Assembly (NCBI RefSeq): GCF_000355675.1
Contig: NC_020888.1
Location: 1,337,001-1,401,000 of the forward strand
Length of the DNA stretch: 64,000 nucleotides
Direction: 5' to 3'
From: Thalassolituus oleivorans MIL-1
GTDB lineage: Bacteria > Pseudomonadota > Gammaproteobacteria > Pseudomonadales > Oceanobacteraceae
Shown: positions 37,374-44,742 of the stretch, piece by piece
Numbering within the stretch: position 1 is the first letter of the stretch
Layout: each line of letters starts with the position of its first letter
Made by a program: the position numbers and the translations under genes
Notes under the pieces: model-generated
Database searches by the model: none
Told to the model about the DNA's origin: nothing
The model's input: the letters and a program-made list of their open reading frames with translations, nothing else

Positions 37374-37942
37374 AACAACTATGGATGTTGGTCGGTGGCA
37401 ATGGATCTGGCAAAAGTACATTCTACGAGCAAATGCTCAAGCCCAAAGGTATGCCGTTTATTAATGCAGATATCATTGCCAAAGAAGCCTTCCCAGACGA
37501 CCCCGTAAATAATAGTCATAAAGCCGCACGCATTGCCGAAGAACTCAGATTCGATAAACTCCGCCAAGGTTACAGCTTTTGCTTTGAAACCGTATTCTCC
37601 CACGTTAGCAAAATTGACTTTATCGCCACCGCCAAAGCGACGGGCTACCAAGTTATTTTGGTGTTCATTCACATCGACAACACAGATTTGAACCAAGTTC
37701 GTGTCGCGCAACGAGTGCTCGACGGCGGCCATAATGTACCAGCTGATAAGATCTTATCTCGCATTCCTCGCACCTTAGATAACGTGAAAGCAGCAATTCC
37801 GCTGTGCGACGAAGTACACGTATTGGACAACAGCCGATTGGATGATCCGTTTAAACGCGTGCTGAGTATTATCAATGGCCAGATCAGTGCGCGAGTCGAT
37901 GTGGCATTGCCGAGCTGGGTGCTGGCGCTGATAGGGGAGTAG
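37370..37942 (+). CDS. Zeta toxin family kinase
   Basis: This is a 190-residue P-loop protein. Walker A GGNGSGKS is at residues 9-16, then NADIIAKEAFP, and FCFETVFSH in the position of the substrate-binding acidic motif; late basic residues (RVAQRVLDGGHNVP) fit the LID region. Zeta toxins phosphorylate UDP-N-acetylglucosamine and block wall synthesis; some relatives act on other small molecules. The partner is a ParD-like protein, not an epsilon antitoxin. Confidence 0.9.
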   Translation: MKQLWMLVGGNGSGKSTFYEQMLKPKGMPFINADIIAKEAFPDDPVNNSHKAARIAEELRFDKLRQGYSFCFETVFSHVSKIDFIATAKATGYQVILVFIHIDNTDLNQVRVAQRVLDGGHNVPADKILSRIPRTLDNVKAAIPLCDEVHVLDNSRLDDPFKRVLSIINGQISARVDVALPSWVLALIGE

Positions 37943-37967
37943 GGGTTTCAAGATTGTGCAAACTTGC

Positions 37968-37995
37968 TTGTCATGGCACCATTTTGACGTACACT
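37968..37995 (+). promoter_or_regulatory. Possible promoter of the DUF1778/GNAT operon
   Basis: TTGTCA (37968-37973) and TACACT (37990-37995) are spaced by 16 bases, about 55 bases before the antitoxin gene. Both boxes are acceptable sigma-70 matches. I see no clear palindrome over it. Confidence 0.4.
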
Positions 37996-38050
37996 AGCTT
38001 CAAGTGAGTAAAAAAATCGTGTCCTTAAGGCATAGTTTAGCGAGGTAGAT

Positions 38051-38335
38051 ATGAGTTCGTTGCTGCAGGTAAAAGATGAACGGATCAATATTCGTCTTCA
38101 AGCCGATGCGAAGGCGATGCTTGAAAAGGCCGCGAGTCTTGAAAGTAAGTCGGTTAACGCTTATATCCTATCCATTGCATTAGATCATGCTAAACAAACC
38201 ATTCATGAGCATGAATTCATGGCATTGTCGGCGGGTGATGCTTTGTCATTCTTTGAAGCCTTAGATAATGTCAAAGCAAATGACCGCCTCAAGGATGCGA
38301 TGATTGAGCATAATCATCGGGTTGTTAGCAGATGA
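38051..38335 (+). CDS. DUF1778 (TacA-type) antitoxin
   Basis: This is a 94-residue protein. The N-terminal 50 residues (DERINIRLQADAKAMLEKAA, then VNAYILSIALDHA) form a ribbon-helix-helix typical of DUF1778 antitoxins. The C-terminal tail (LSAGDALSFFEALDN) would wrap the acetyltransferase toxin. It overlaps the downstream GNAT gene by 4 bp, the usual order for TacAT-type modules. Confidence 0.92.
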   Translation: MSSLLQVKDERINIRLQADAKAMLEKAASLESKSVNAYILSIALDHAKQTIHEHEFMALSAGDALSFFEALDNVKANDRLKDAMIEHNHRVVSR

Positions 38336-38823
38336 GCGTGCTTATTATTGAAAGACTTAAAGCCGACCATAACAAGTCGGCTTTTTCTTGTGGTAATGCT
38401 GCTCTAAATAATTACATTCGGCGTCAGGCTAAACAGGATGAAACGCGCAATGTGGCTCGGGTATATGTTGCTACCAATCAAGATACGCCTAACGAGATCA
38501 TCGGCTTTTATACGCTTAGCAATTTGGCTATTGATTTATCGACCTTACCCTTACATCTGCTAAAAAAGCTGCCTAAGCATCCACTTCCTGCCGTTTTATT
38601 GGGGCGCTTGGCGGTTGTCGATAATCATCAAGGGGAAGGGGTTGGAGCACTGCTACTGGCCGATGCCATAAAGCGAGTATTAGAAGTGAGCCAGCATGTT
38701 GGTGTCTATGCGGTTGTCGTGGATGCTATAGATGACCAAGCAGCTCGTTTTTATCAGCATTTTGGATTTAAGAAGCTGGCGACGGATCATAATCGCTGGT
38801 TTTTGCCGTTATCAGCTTTATAG
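38332..38823 (+). CDS. GNAT acetyltransferase toxin (TacT-like)
   Basis: This is a 163-residue GNAT protein. The acetyl-CoA-binding motif is seen in QGEGVGALLLADA, preceded by LLGRLAVV, and a late FYQHFGFKKL contains the conserved Tyr. It opens with the family's FSCGNAALNNYIRRQA. TacT-type toxins acetylate the amino group of charged tRNAs and stop translation; the immediate DUF1778 partner supports that reading. Confidence 0.93.
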   Translation: MSVLIIERLKADHNKSAFSCGNAALNNYIRRQAKQDETRNVARVYVATNQDTPNEIIGFYTLSNLAIDLSTLPLHLLKKLPKHPLPAVLLGRLAVVDNHQGEGVGALLLADAIKRVLEVSQHVGVYAVVVDAIDDQAARFYQHFGFKKLATDHNRWFLPLSAL

Positions 38824-38875
38824 CGTTTATCTGTCCGCGACTCTTCTTACTAGCAGCCAGCTTTGGGGCCGGTCT

Positions 38876-39127
38876 TTAAGACTTCATAAGCTTCTTCGTC
38901 ATTGGGCTAATTTGACCAGCTTCTGCTAACTCTAATCCAGTAGCTAGCCAATGTGCATACTCTGGCCATACAGCGAACAGTGCCTCCATATCGTCTTGAT
39001 ATAGCTTTGCTCGTCTAGTCATCACATTTTTTATGCGATCTTCCTTAAGCCCACACTTCCTAGCGAGTTCTGGTCTGGATAGTCCTTCTATTCGCGCTAG
39101 CAAATCTATTCGTTCTATAGCATCCAC
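38876..39127 (-). CDS. Phage-type helix-turn-helix DNA-binding protein
   Basis: This is an 83-residue protein starting at GTG 39127; the ribosome-binding site is poor. Residues 4-35 (RIDLLARIEGLSRPELARKC) form an XRE-like helix-turn-helix. The C-terminal stretch WPEYAHWLATGLELAEAGQI is common in small phage-type regulators. It is divergent from the unknown gene at 39299, with a 33-bp palindrome between them, so it probably represses one or both promoters. Confidence 0.72.
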   Translation of the reverse strand: MDAIERIDLLARIEGLSRPELARKCGLKEDRIKNVMTRRAKLYQDDMEALFAVWPEYAHWLATGLELAEAGQISPMTKKLMKS

Positions 39128-39149
39128 TTTTTATTACCATTTAATATGG

Positions 39150-39182
39150 TGCAAATAATGCATCCTTGATGTATTATTTGCA
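39150..39182. promoter_or_regulatory. 33-bp palindrome, probable operator
   Basis: TGCAAATAATGCATC (39150-39164) and GATGTATTATTTGCA (39168-39182) are inverted copies with one mismatch in 15 and a 3-base spacer. It lies 23 bases upstream of the GTG of the helix-turn-helix gene and upstream of the divergent gene, as a cI/Cro-style operator would. Confidence 0.65.
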
Positions 39183-39298
39183 TCAACCCGCTGGTATGGG
39201 TTGGAGTTTGAAAGTCAATGAACATCCTAGCACGAAAGCCCAGAATTCAGATATTCAGGCATAGGGACTTTAAGATCTTCCACTACTGGAGTATGGAA

Positions 39299-39550
39299 AT
39301 GACGAATGTCGATTTACCTAAGCGTCCGGCAGAACTGGATGACGTTTTATCCTTGTACGAGGAATTGCATCTAGTCTATCGGTCTCTTGACTCACTGTAT
39401 GAGTTTGTTGAATACCACTTAGTCAGCAAAGATGCGCTACTGGCTGCACCGCTGGTTTGCATTATACGCGATAGATTAGCGCGGGCAGGGCTGCGCTATG
39501 AGGATATATTCGCAGTGCCTAATGGTGAGCAGATGTTTGTAGATCGGTGA
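39299..39550 (+). CDS. Hypothetical protein divergent from a repressor gene
   Basis: The protein has 83 residues if translation begins at ATG 39299 (GGAG 8 bases upstream), or 110 if it begins at 39218. I do not recognise the family. It is mostly helical and acidic in the first half (RPAELDDVLSLYEELHLVYR), with no signal peptide or membrane helix. The position across a palindromic operator from a phage-type repressor suggests an accessory or prophage-derived gene. Confidence 0.5.
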   Translation: MTNVDLPKRPAELDDVLSLYEELHLVYRSLDSLYEFVEYHLVSKDALLAAPLVCIIRDRLARAGLRYEDIFAVPNGEQMFVDR

Positions 39551-39618
39551 AGGAGAATGGTCGTTCTGAACCCCAGAAAACGAAAAAAGCTAGTAAGTGT
39601 TAACCTACTAGCCATAGA

Positions 39619-39663
39619 AATAAGCGGTAGCTATGGACGGACTTGAATCCCCAGCATTATGAA
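39619..39663 (-). repeat. Degenerate 3' fragment of tRNA-Met (probable att site)
   Basis: Bases 39619-39647 match 44737-44765 at 28 of 29 positions. That stretch covers the tRNA-Met 3' end plus six bases beyond it. After a 6-base deletion, 39649-39663 again match 44773-44787 in the anticodon-loop region. Both copies have the same orientation. This is the expected trace of an integrase-mediated insertion at the 3' end of the tRNA gene. Confidence 0.75.
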
Positions 39664-39670
39664 GGTGCTA

Positions 39671-39994
39671 TCAAGCTTGTCGAGATGCCACCTTGTTGTC
39701 CTCTTCTAATATGGCGATCATGCCTGAGGGATTCGTTTGAATCAGACGCAGTAGCTTTTGAGTGGGTCCCGTTGGATTTCTCCGTTTGGTTTCCCAGCTT
39801 TTGATGGTTTCTGTGCTTGTGCCAATGATCTTTGCGAGTTCATCCCTTGTTTTTCCTGCGGCTTCACGTATTGCCTTCACATCAACAACGTTATAGCTGT
39901 GCATGTGTTCAGGGTTAGGAGTTCGTTCACCATTTTCAATCTCGATCATCTCTCTTGTGCTGGCGAGTAGATCGGCAAATAATTCGTCTTTCAT
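39671..39994 (-). CDS. HigA/NadS-like helix-turn-helix antitoxin
   Basis: This is a 107-residue protein. The C-terminal half contains an XRE helix-turn-helix (VKAIREAAGKTRDELAKIIG, then TIKSWETKRRNPTG). The N-terminal half is an acidic linker typical of NadS/HigA-type antitoxins. It follows the toxin gene by 10 bp on the same strand, giving the toxin-first order of HigBA modules. It probably binds the paired operators at 40337-40371. Confidence 0.88.
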   Translation of the reverse strand: MKDELFADLLASTREMIEIENGERTPNPEHMHSYNVVDVKAIREAAGKTRDELAKIIGTSTETIKSWETKRRNPTGPTQKLLRLIQTNPSGMIAILEEDNKVASRQA

Positions 39995-40004
39995 GTTGGT
40001 ATCC

Positions 40005-40325
40005 TCACTTAAGCCGTTCTGATACTTGTTTCAGCTGGTTCTTCTGGTCATTCGTTATGTTGTCGGCTTCATTTTTGGCATAGATCAGGGCTAAATACAG
40101 TCTGCCTGTTACCTGCGATCTGTTGTAGTAAATGACTCTGACACCTCCGCTTTTTCCGGTGCCTTCTCTTGCCCAACGTAGCTTCCTAAATCCTCCTGTA
40201 CCTTGGATGACATTTCCTAGTTCTGGGTTAACGATCAAGGCTTCTTGCATTGCGCTAAAGTCGTCGTCTTCCATTAGATCGGCTCGTCGTTTTCTAAAGC
40301 CTTCCAGTTCTATAAAAGTAAACAT
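40005..40325 (-). CDS. RelE/HigB-type toxin
   Basis: This is a 106-residue protein with the RelE/ParE-superfamily pattern: an N-terminal ELEGFRKRRADLMEDDDFS, the central GTGGFRKLRWAREGTGKSGG and VRVIYYNRS, and the C-terminal LALIYAKNEADNI. Proteins of this kind usually cleave mRNA on the ribosome. A GAGGG ribosome-binding site precedes the ATG. It is the first gene of a HigBA-like operon. Confidence 0.9.
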   Translation of the reverse strand: MFTFIELEGFRKRRADLMEDDDFSAMQEALIVNPELGNVIQGTGGFRKLRWAREGTGKSGGVRVIYYNRSQVTGRLYLALIYAKNEADNITNDQKNQLKQVSERLK

Positions 40326-40336
40326 TGTGCCCTCGT

Positions 40337-40378
40337 GTACAATGTACCTACTATAGGCGCGTACATTGTACCTGTCTA
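40337..40378 (-). promoter_or_regulatory. Promoter with paired operators of the HigBA-like operon
   Basis: On the minus strand, TAGACA (40378-40373) and TATAGT (40355-40350) are spaced by exactly 17 bases. Two copies of an 11-bp near-palindrome, GTACAATGTAC (40337-40347) and its reverse complement GTACATTGTAC (40361-40371), flank the -10 box with centres 24 bases apart. The antitoxin probably occupies both sites to shut off the operon. Confidence 0.7.
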
Positions 40379-40446
40379 GTATTTATTAATGCGGTTTGAC
40401 CGGTTATTATGTCTTCACTGTAATACAAGGAAGTAAACGACATCTA

Positions 40447-41172
40447 ATGGCTAAGTTTCTCAGTACCACATCTCTAAACTTCTATCTTGAAGAGTTGATC
40501 AAAAAGTCGACTAAGAATCTCATTCTCATTAGTCCCTATCTCAAGATAAACGCCCGTTTGAAGGAACTCTTAGAGTTCAAGTCCGATTCCGATCTGAAAG
40601 TCCGTATTGTCTATGGAAAGAAAGAGATGGCCCAGTCAGAGCTTGATTGGCTCGCTGGACAGCGACATATTGAAGTTCGGTTCTGTAAAAATCTTCACGC
40701 CAAGTGCTATATGAATGATGCCAATGCCATCATCTCTAGTTTGAATCTGTATGAGTTCAGTCAGGTTAATAATAATGAGATGGGTGTTCTCGTTACTCGG
40801 TCGGCGGATACGGAAGCTTTCACAGATGCCTTTGAAGAGGTTTCCAGAATACTAAGAATCAGTGATTTAGTGTCCTTTGGTGATTCTTCTGCCGAGTCTT
40901 CTGCCGAGTCTTTAGATGTAGAGACAGACCAAGCTCTAGAAGAAGATGATGAAGAAAGTACCGATGATGGGGCTAAGTTAACGACCTCAAAGCTGGCTAA
41001 AAAGCGTAATTGTAAAACGGATGAAGTGTTGCTGATATTGTGTAAATCTGGCTATCTAGAGTTACGCGATGAGCGGCATTATCTAACTGATAAGGGTAAG
41101 GAAGCGGGCGGTGAGTTTCGTAAGGGCTGGAAGGGGTTTTACTTTTTGTGGCCTGACGATTTGGTGCTGTGA
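40447..41172 (+). CDS. PLD-family protein with C-terminal winged-helix-like domain
   Basis: The protein has 241 residues from ATG 40447; AAGGA lies rather far upstream, and a TTG at 40396 is the alternative. Residues 15-140 form a single phospholipase-D-type unit: ILISPYLKIN, then LHAKCYMND with the His-x-Lys of an HKD motif, then ISSLNLYEFS. After an acidic Ser/Glu/Asp linker containing a 12-bp tandem duplication, the C-terminal 60 residues (TSKLAKKRNCKTDEVLLILC, YLTDKGKEAGGEF, YFLWPDDL) resemble a winged-helix unit seen in phage antirepressor-like proteins. A single HKD implies a dimeric nuclease or phosphodiesterase. Its place in a tRNA-bracketed island suggests a defence or mobile-element role. 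Confidence 0.75.
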   Translation: MAKFLSTTSLNFYLEELIKKSTKNLILISPYLKINARLKELLEFKSDSDLKVRIVYGKKEMAQSELDWLAGQRHIEVRFCKNLHAKCYMNDANAIISSLNLYEFSQVNNNEMGVLVTRSADTEAFTDAFEEVSRILRISDLVSFGDSSAESSAESLDVETDQALEEDDEESTDDGAKLTTSKLAKKRNCKTDEVLLILCKSGYLELRDERHYLTDKGKEAGGEFRKGWKGFYFLWPDDLVL

Positions 41173-41220
41173 ATATTTGATCTCGCGATGTTTTAGCGAG
41201 TGGTTCTTTAGAATACTTTG

Positions 41221-41433
41221 AACGGTGGCGATCTGCTCACACTGCAAAAGGTGTTGGGGCATTCGGACTTAAAGATGACGCTTAAAAAACGGGTAACTGT
41301 CAGATCAAGTCTGAGCTAGTACAATTTAAGTCCTGAATATCTTGAACAGGTATTGGAATTTAACCCATTGGTCGGCTGTAAAATACCATCAAGGGCTAAG
41401 GTGTTGGGTTTGTTTGATTCGATTGCGTTTTAG
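41221..41433 (+). pseudogene. Remnant of a tyrosine recombinase (integrase) C-terminus
   Basis: In one frame the DNA reads GGDLLTLQKVLGHSDLKMT, then after an insertion with an in-frame TAG (41317), YNLSPEYLEQVLEFNPL. These are the His/Trp-box region and the C-terminal tail of phage-type tyrosine integrases. The catalytic Tyr segment between them is disrupted and everything upstream is missing. It is probably the decayed integrase of the tRNA-Met island. Confidence 0.75.
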
Positions 41434-41444
41434 CAATTATCATC

Positions 41445-41657
41445 CTAGTCTTCCTGCGTATTTTCTTGTATGGATTTTTCTGCTGCATTTATTACGATGC
41501 TATCTTCTTCTGATGCTGATAAAGTTCTTGTTTTTTTTGTGAGTTTTTTTAGATTCTCAGTAATTAATATATTTTTTGCCATATAATCTTCATTGATTGA
41601 TATTGACTCGCTTACTATTTTGAAATGTAGGGATATTATTTGCGCTATCTCATGCTC
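41445..41657 (-). pseudogene. 3' part of the membrane-protein gene interrupted by IS66
   Basis: Seventy codons and a stop continue, in the same frame, the gene whose front part ends at 44074 on the other side of the IS66 element. The encoded tail (EHEIAQIISLHFKIVSES to ENTQED) is helical and charged. Removing the element and one target copy restores a 271-residue ORF. The family is not recognised. Confidence 0.85.
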
Positions 41658-41665
41658 TTTTAAAC
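41658..41665. repeat. Target-site duplication of IS66 (left)
   Basis: TTTTAAAC directly abuts the left terminal repeat of the IS66 element; the identical octamer is at 44074-44081. Eight base pairs is the duplication length of IS66-family transposition. Confidence 0.95.
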
Positions 41666-41695
41666 GTAAGCGCTCAAGCAACCCCACCTACCAAT

Positions 41696-43327
41696 TTAAA
41701 TAACCGCCAGCTCTATATTTTCCGGCAGCAGTTTTTCAATATCTTCCACCGTTTCACAGTGCGGCAATCGCGTCAGTACCGTACGTAAATACGCGTAGGG
41801 TTCGAGTCCATTCGCTTTGGCGGTTTCTATTATGCTGTACAGCATGGCGCTGGCCTTTGCACCACGTTGACTATCGCTAAACAGCCAATTTTTGCGTCCA
41901 ATCGCAAACGGCCGGATGGCATTTTCGACTGGGTTGTTGTCTATATTCAGTCGGCCATCGCTGATGTATACCGTGAGTTTGTCCCAGTTTTTATCGAGGT
42001 ACGCTAAGGCTTCCCCCGTTTTTCCTTTTGGCAGGGTTTGTTGCAACGCTTTATCCAGCCAAGCTCTGAGTTTGTTGAGTTGAGGTTGGCTTTTTTCTTG
42101 TCGAGTTTGATATTTTTGTTCGGCTGCTTGGTCTTTGATGCTGGCTTCGATGGCGTACAGCCCTTTGATCATGGTGATCGCCATGTCGGCTTTGCTGACT
42201 TTGCCTTTTAGGCTTGGGCTGACTTTTTGCGCCTCGATAAATTTACGACGAGCGTGGGCCATGCAGGCAAGTGCTACGATGCCTTGTTGCTGCCCAATTC
42301 GGTGATAACCCGCGTAATCATCAGTTTGCAGGTAGCCTTGATAGTCGCCTAATAGTGAGGCGGCAACGTCGGTACGTCGACGACTCGCGTAATCAAATAA
42401 GATGATGGGATGTTCTCGATCACCGGTTTTTCGGACCCACATGTAGCTGAGGCTTTCGGCTGTTTTATCCGGTTCTTTTAATACTTGAACTCGGGTTTCA
42501 TCCATGTGGAGATAACCGCTTTCAAGCAGTTGATCATTGAGTAGGTTGTAAAGTGGTTGTAGGCATTCACTACTTTTGATCATCCAGTTGGCTAAGGTGT
42601 TACGCGGTAAATGAATGCCCATTCGTTTAAAAATGGTTTCCATCCGGTAGAGAGGTAAACCGTCTTGATATTTGGCAACCGCAATGTGGGCGAGTAAGCC
42701 CGGGCTAGCATTGCTCTTTGGTAGCGGTTGCTTTGGAAGTTCAGCGATGTGTACGCCGGATTCACAGGCTTTACACGCGTATTTTTTGCGGGCGTGTACG
42801 AGTACCTGAACCACGGCAGGAATAATATCCAGCTGTTCGCTGGTGTCTTCGCCTATGCAGGTTTTCACACAGCCACATGCACAACGTTTATCGGCTTCAG
42901 TAAGATCGTGTTCGATACGTACTCGCGGTAATACCGCAGGCAGAGGTTTACGGCCGGAGGTTTTTTTAGGCGTAGACGATGCTGCGTCTGAGGCCAACTC
43001 TGCGGTACTCACTTCTGTATCAATGGACTCTGCGATTTCAGGAGCAGAGGCATCATTCTCATGTTCGACTTCATCAAACAATTCGGCTTGCTGATCACTC
43101 TTCTCGCTGCTTTTACCAAACTGACGCTGTTTAAACAGAATGATCTGTTCTTCCAAAAACTGGATACGTGATTGTTTTTTATTTAACAGTACTTGATGGT
43201 GATGAATTAATTGTTCTTTTTTTTCCAACTGATTCTGTTGCGATTGCAATAACTGACTCTGCGCTAAAAGCTGTTGTTTTAGCGCAACAATATCGTCAGG
43301 TAAGTGATCAGCCGGTGGTGTTTTCAT
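41696..43327 (-). CDS. tnpC: IS66 transposase TnpC
   Basis: This is a 543-residue transposase. The N-terminal coiled-coil leucine-zipper region (residues 12-75) is followed by RQFGKSSEKSDQQAELF, a zinc-finger-like CACGCVKT, and the DDE core with HMDETRVQVL and YLQTDDYAGYH. The catalytic Glu is in DGRLNIDNNPVENAIRP, and the IS66 C-terminal domain ends the protein. The length is normal and no disruption is seen. Confidence 0.97.
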   Translation of the reverse strand: MKTPPADHLPDDIVALKQQLLAQSQLLQSQQNQLEKKEQLIHHHQVLLNKKQSRIQFLEEQIILFKQRQFGKSSEKSDQQAELFDEVEHENDASAPEIAESIDTEVSTAELASDAASSTPKKTSGRKPLPAVLPRVRIEHDLTEADKRCACGCVKTCIGEDTSEQLDIIPAVVQVLVHARKKYACKACESGVHIAELPKQPLPKSNASPGLLAHIAVAKYQDGLPLYRMETIFKRMGIHLPRNTLANWMIKSSECLQPLYNLLNDQLLESGYLHMDETRVQVLKEPDKTAESLSYMWVRKTGDREHPIILFDYASRRRTDVAASLLGDYQGYLQTDDYAGYHRIGQQQGIVALACMAHARRKFIEAQKVSPSLKGKVSKADMAITMIKGLYAIEASIKDQAAEQKYQTRQEKSQPQLNKLRAWLDKALQQTLPKGKTGEALAYLDKNWDKLTVYISDGRLNIDNNPVENAIRPFAIGRKNWLFSDSQRGAKASAMLYSIIETAKANGLEPYAYLRTVLTRLPHCETVEDIEKLLPENIELAVI

Positions 43328-43350
43328 GGGGTTGGATTATACCAAATCCG

Positions 43351-43707
43351 TTAATTTATAGCAGAGTAAAATAGCGTTTCATGCGGTTTATTATTAAAAA
43401 TATCCAGTCCATCCAATAATAAATTCAGTTGATAACCGTCGATGCAAAGGGATGCAGTGTCGGTCGGCTTTAGCCATTTAAAACGTTGCTTTTCCAACCG
43501 TTTGTACCACAGCACAAAGCCATTGCGCTCCCAGTACAGTAGCTTAACTTTATCGCGGTTACGATTACAAAAGACGAACAGCGCATTGATCATGGGGTTG
43601 AGTTCTAACTCCTGCTCAATCAGAGCGGACAAGCCATTAATAGACTTGCGCATATCCACCGCGCCTGCGTATAAATACACCTGAACCGATGCGCTAGGCC
43701 GAAGCAT
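43351..43707 (-). CDS. tnpB: IS66 accessory protein TnpB
   Basis: From ATG 43707 (GAGGG upstream) it has 118 residues, the standard IS66 Orf2 size. It shows VYLYAGAVDMRKSINGLSAL and VKLLYWERNGFVLWYKRLE. It overlaps the end of tnpA, suggesting coupled translation. It is required for transposition in characterised IS66 elements; the biochemical role is unclear. Confidence 0.95.
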   Translation of the reverse strand: MLRPSASVQVYLYAGAVDMRKSINGLSALIEQELELNPMINALFVFCNRNRDKVKLLYWERNGFVLWYKRLEKQRFKWLKPTDTASLCIDGYQLNLLLDGLDIFNNKPHETLFYSAIN

Positions 43708-43993
43708 ACAAAAGCCCTCGATCATTGAGAGCCACCAATAGATCGGGTAAGGCCTCGACTGACAGTTCAATCAACACCTGCGAGCCCAATCGTAGTCGTG
43801 CCGGAGCCGAAGACGTCAGCGTGATAGGGATCAGAGCCTTGGTTTTCGTCGACTCTGTCTTGGGCGACAAACGTTTACGCCAATACTGAAAATTATGAAC
43901 GGCTATGTTGTGCTGCTGACAAAAGGCGACTTGGGATAGACCACTCTCGTGCCAGAGATTAAGGTGTTGTTGCCATTGTTCCGATTTGGTCAT
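43694..43993 (-). CDS. tnpA: IS66 accessory protein TnpA
   Basis: This is a 99-residue protein with a helix-turn-helix-like N-terminus (WHESGLSQVAFCQQHNIAVH, then FQYWRKRL), typical of IS66 Orf1. It is the first gene of the element, 80 bp inside the right terminal repeat, and overlaps tnpB by 14 bp. Confidence 0.94.
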   Translation of the reverse strand: MTKSEQWQQHLNLWHESGLSQVAFCQQHNIAVHNFQYWRKRLSPKTESTKTKALIPITLTSSAPARLRLGSQVLIELSVEALPDLLVALNDRGLLYASA

Positions 43994-44073
43994 GAGCTGT
44001 CTCGTTAAATAATTTGAAGACAGTTTAGAGGGATTTCGGCGTGGGTTTTAGATGGGGTTGTTTGAGCGCTTAC

Positions 44074-44081
44074 TTTTAAAC
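44074..44081. repeat. Target-site duplication of IS66 (right)
   Basis: TTTTAAAC, identical to 41658-41665, directly abuts the right terminal repeat. Confidence 0.95.
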
Positions 44082-44676
44082 AGAGTACTTCTTTCGAGTT
44101 GGTTTCTATTATTGTTCTTACTTCTTTGTCTGTCGTATATAAATAACTACCTATTTCAGATATTTCCTGATACATAGCGCGTGCAGTGCTTAATATGAAT
44201 TCAGAACTCCCATCTCTGTTTTCTAATATTTTTGTATATAAACCCAGTTCTCGTGATATTAAATCTATGAGTTTATTTATGAATGTATCATCCAGATTGG
44301 GTATTCCTTTAAAATCCTTTATTTCGTGTAGCTGTCCGAATATATTACCTGCAGATATTTGGTAGTTATTTGGCTCATTTTTTTTATGGTTTTCTATTAT
44401 TGATCGGTAGTTGTATTCAAAGTCTTTTTTGTACCTAAAGAATTCTTCTATCTCGTTTTTCTCTAATATTTTGTCTATTTGTTCTTTGTGGTTTTTGTTC
44501 ATGTTTTTTATTGATAGGAGCGCAGCTATTAAGGCAATTGCTCCTGTTAATATTGTTGCTATGGAAGATAGGACAGCGTCTGCTGTTATTTCGGATGGAA
44601 TGGGTAGTGTTGATATACATAATATTGTTATTAGTGTTGCGATTACACCAGCAAATATAACAAGAACAAATTCCAT
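44074..44676 (-). pseudogene. 5' part of the membrane-protein gene interrupted by IS66
   Basis: It starts at ATG 44676 with an ideal GGAGG site 6 bases upstream and encodes 201 residues before the insertion. Two hydrophobic helices (about 3-22 and 38-58) are followed by a charged coiled coil (KNMNKNHKEQIDKILEKNEI) and a helical cytoplasmic region. Joined to 41657-41445 it makes a 271-residue protein. The two-helix anchor plus helical effector-like domain is reminiscent of membrane-bound phage-defence proteins, but I do not recognise the family. The remaining ORF runs into the IS with extra codons. Confidence 0.85.
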
Positions 44677-44742
44677 TTTAGCCTCCAACACGAAAAACCC
44701 CACCGAGTTAGTACATCCTAACAGGGCAGGGCTTTGAATAAG

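Larger units (their letters stand above)
41666..44073 (-). mobile_element. Complete IS66-family insertion sequence
   Basis: A 2408-bp element has 25-bp terminal inverted repeats beginning GTAAGCGCTCAA at both ends (41666-41690 and 44049-44073, 23 of 25 identical). It carries the standard tnpA, tnpB and tnpC genes, all on the minus strand, and is flanked by a perfect 8-bp target duplication. All parts look intact, so it may be active. It splits a membrane-protein gene. Confidence 0.97.

Noticed and set aside
36898-44742. Integron cassette array, suggested by several toxin pairs in a row
   Set aside because: I see no attC-type imperfect palindromes with GTTRRRY ends, no integron integrase, and the genes lie on both strands with their own promoters.
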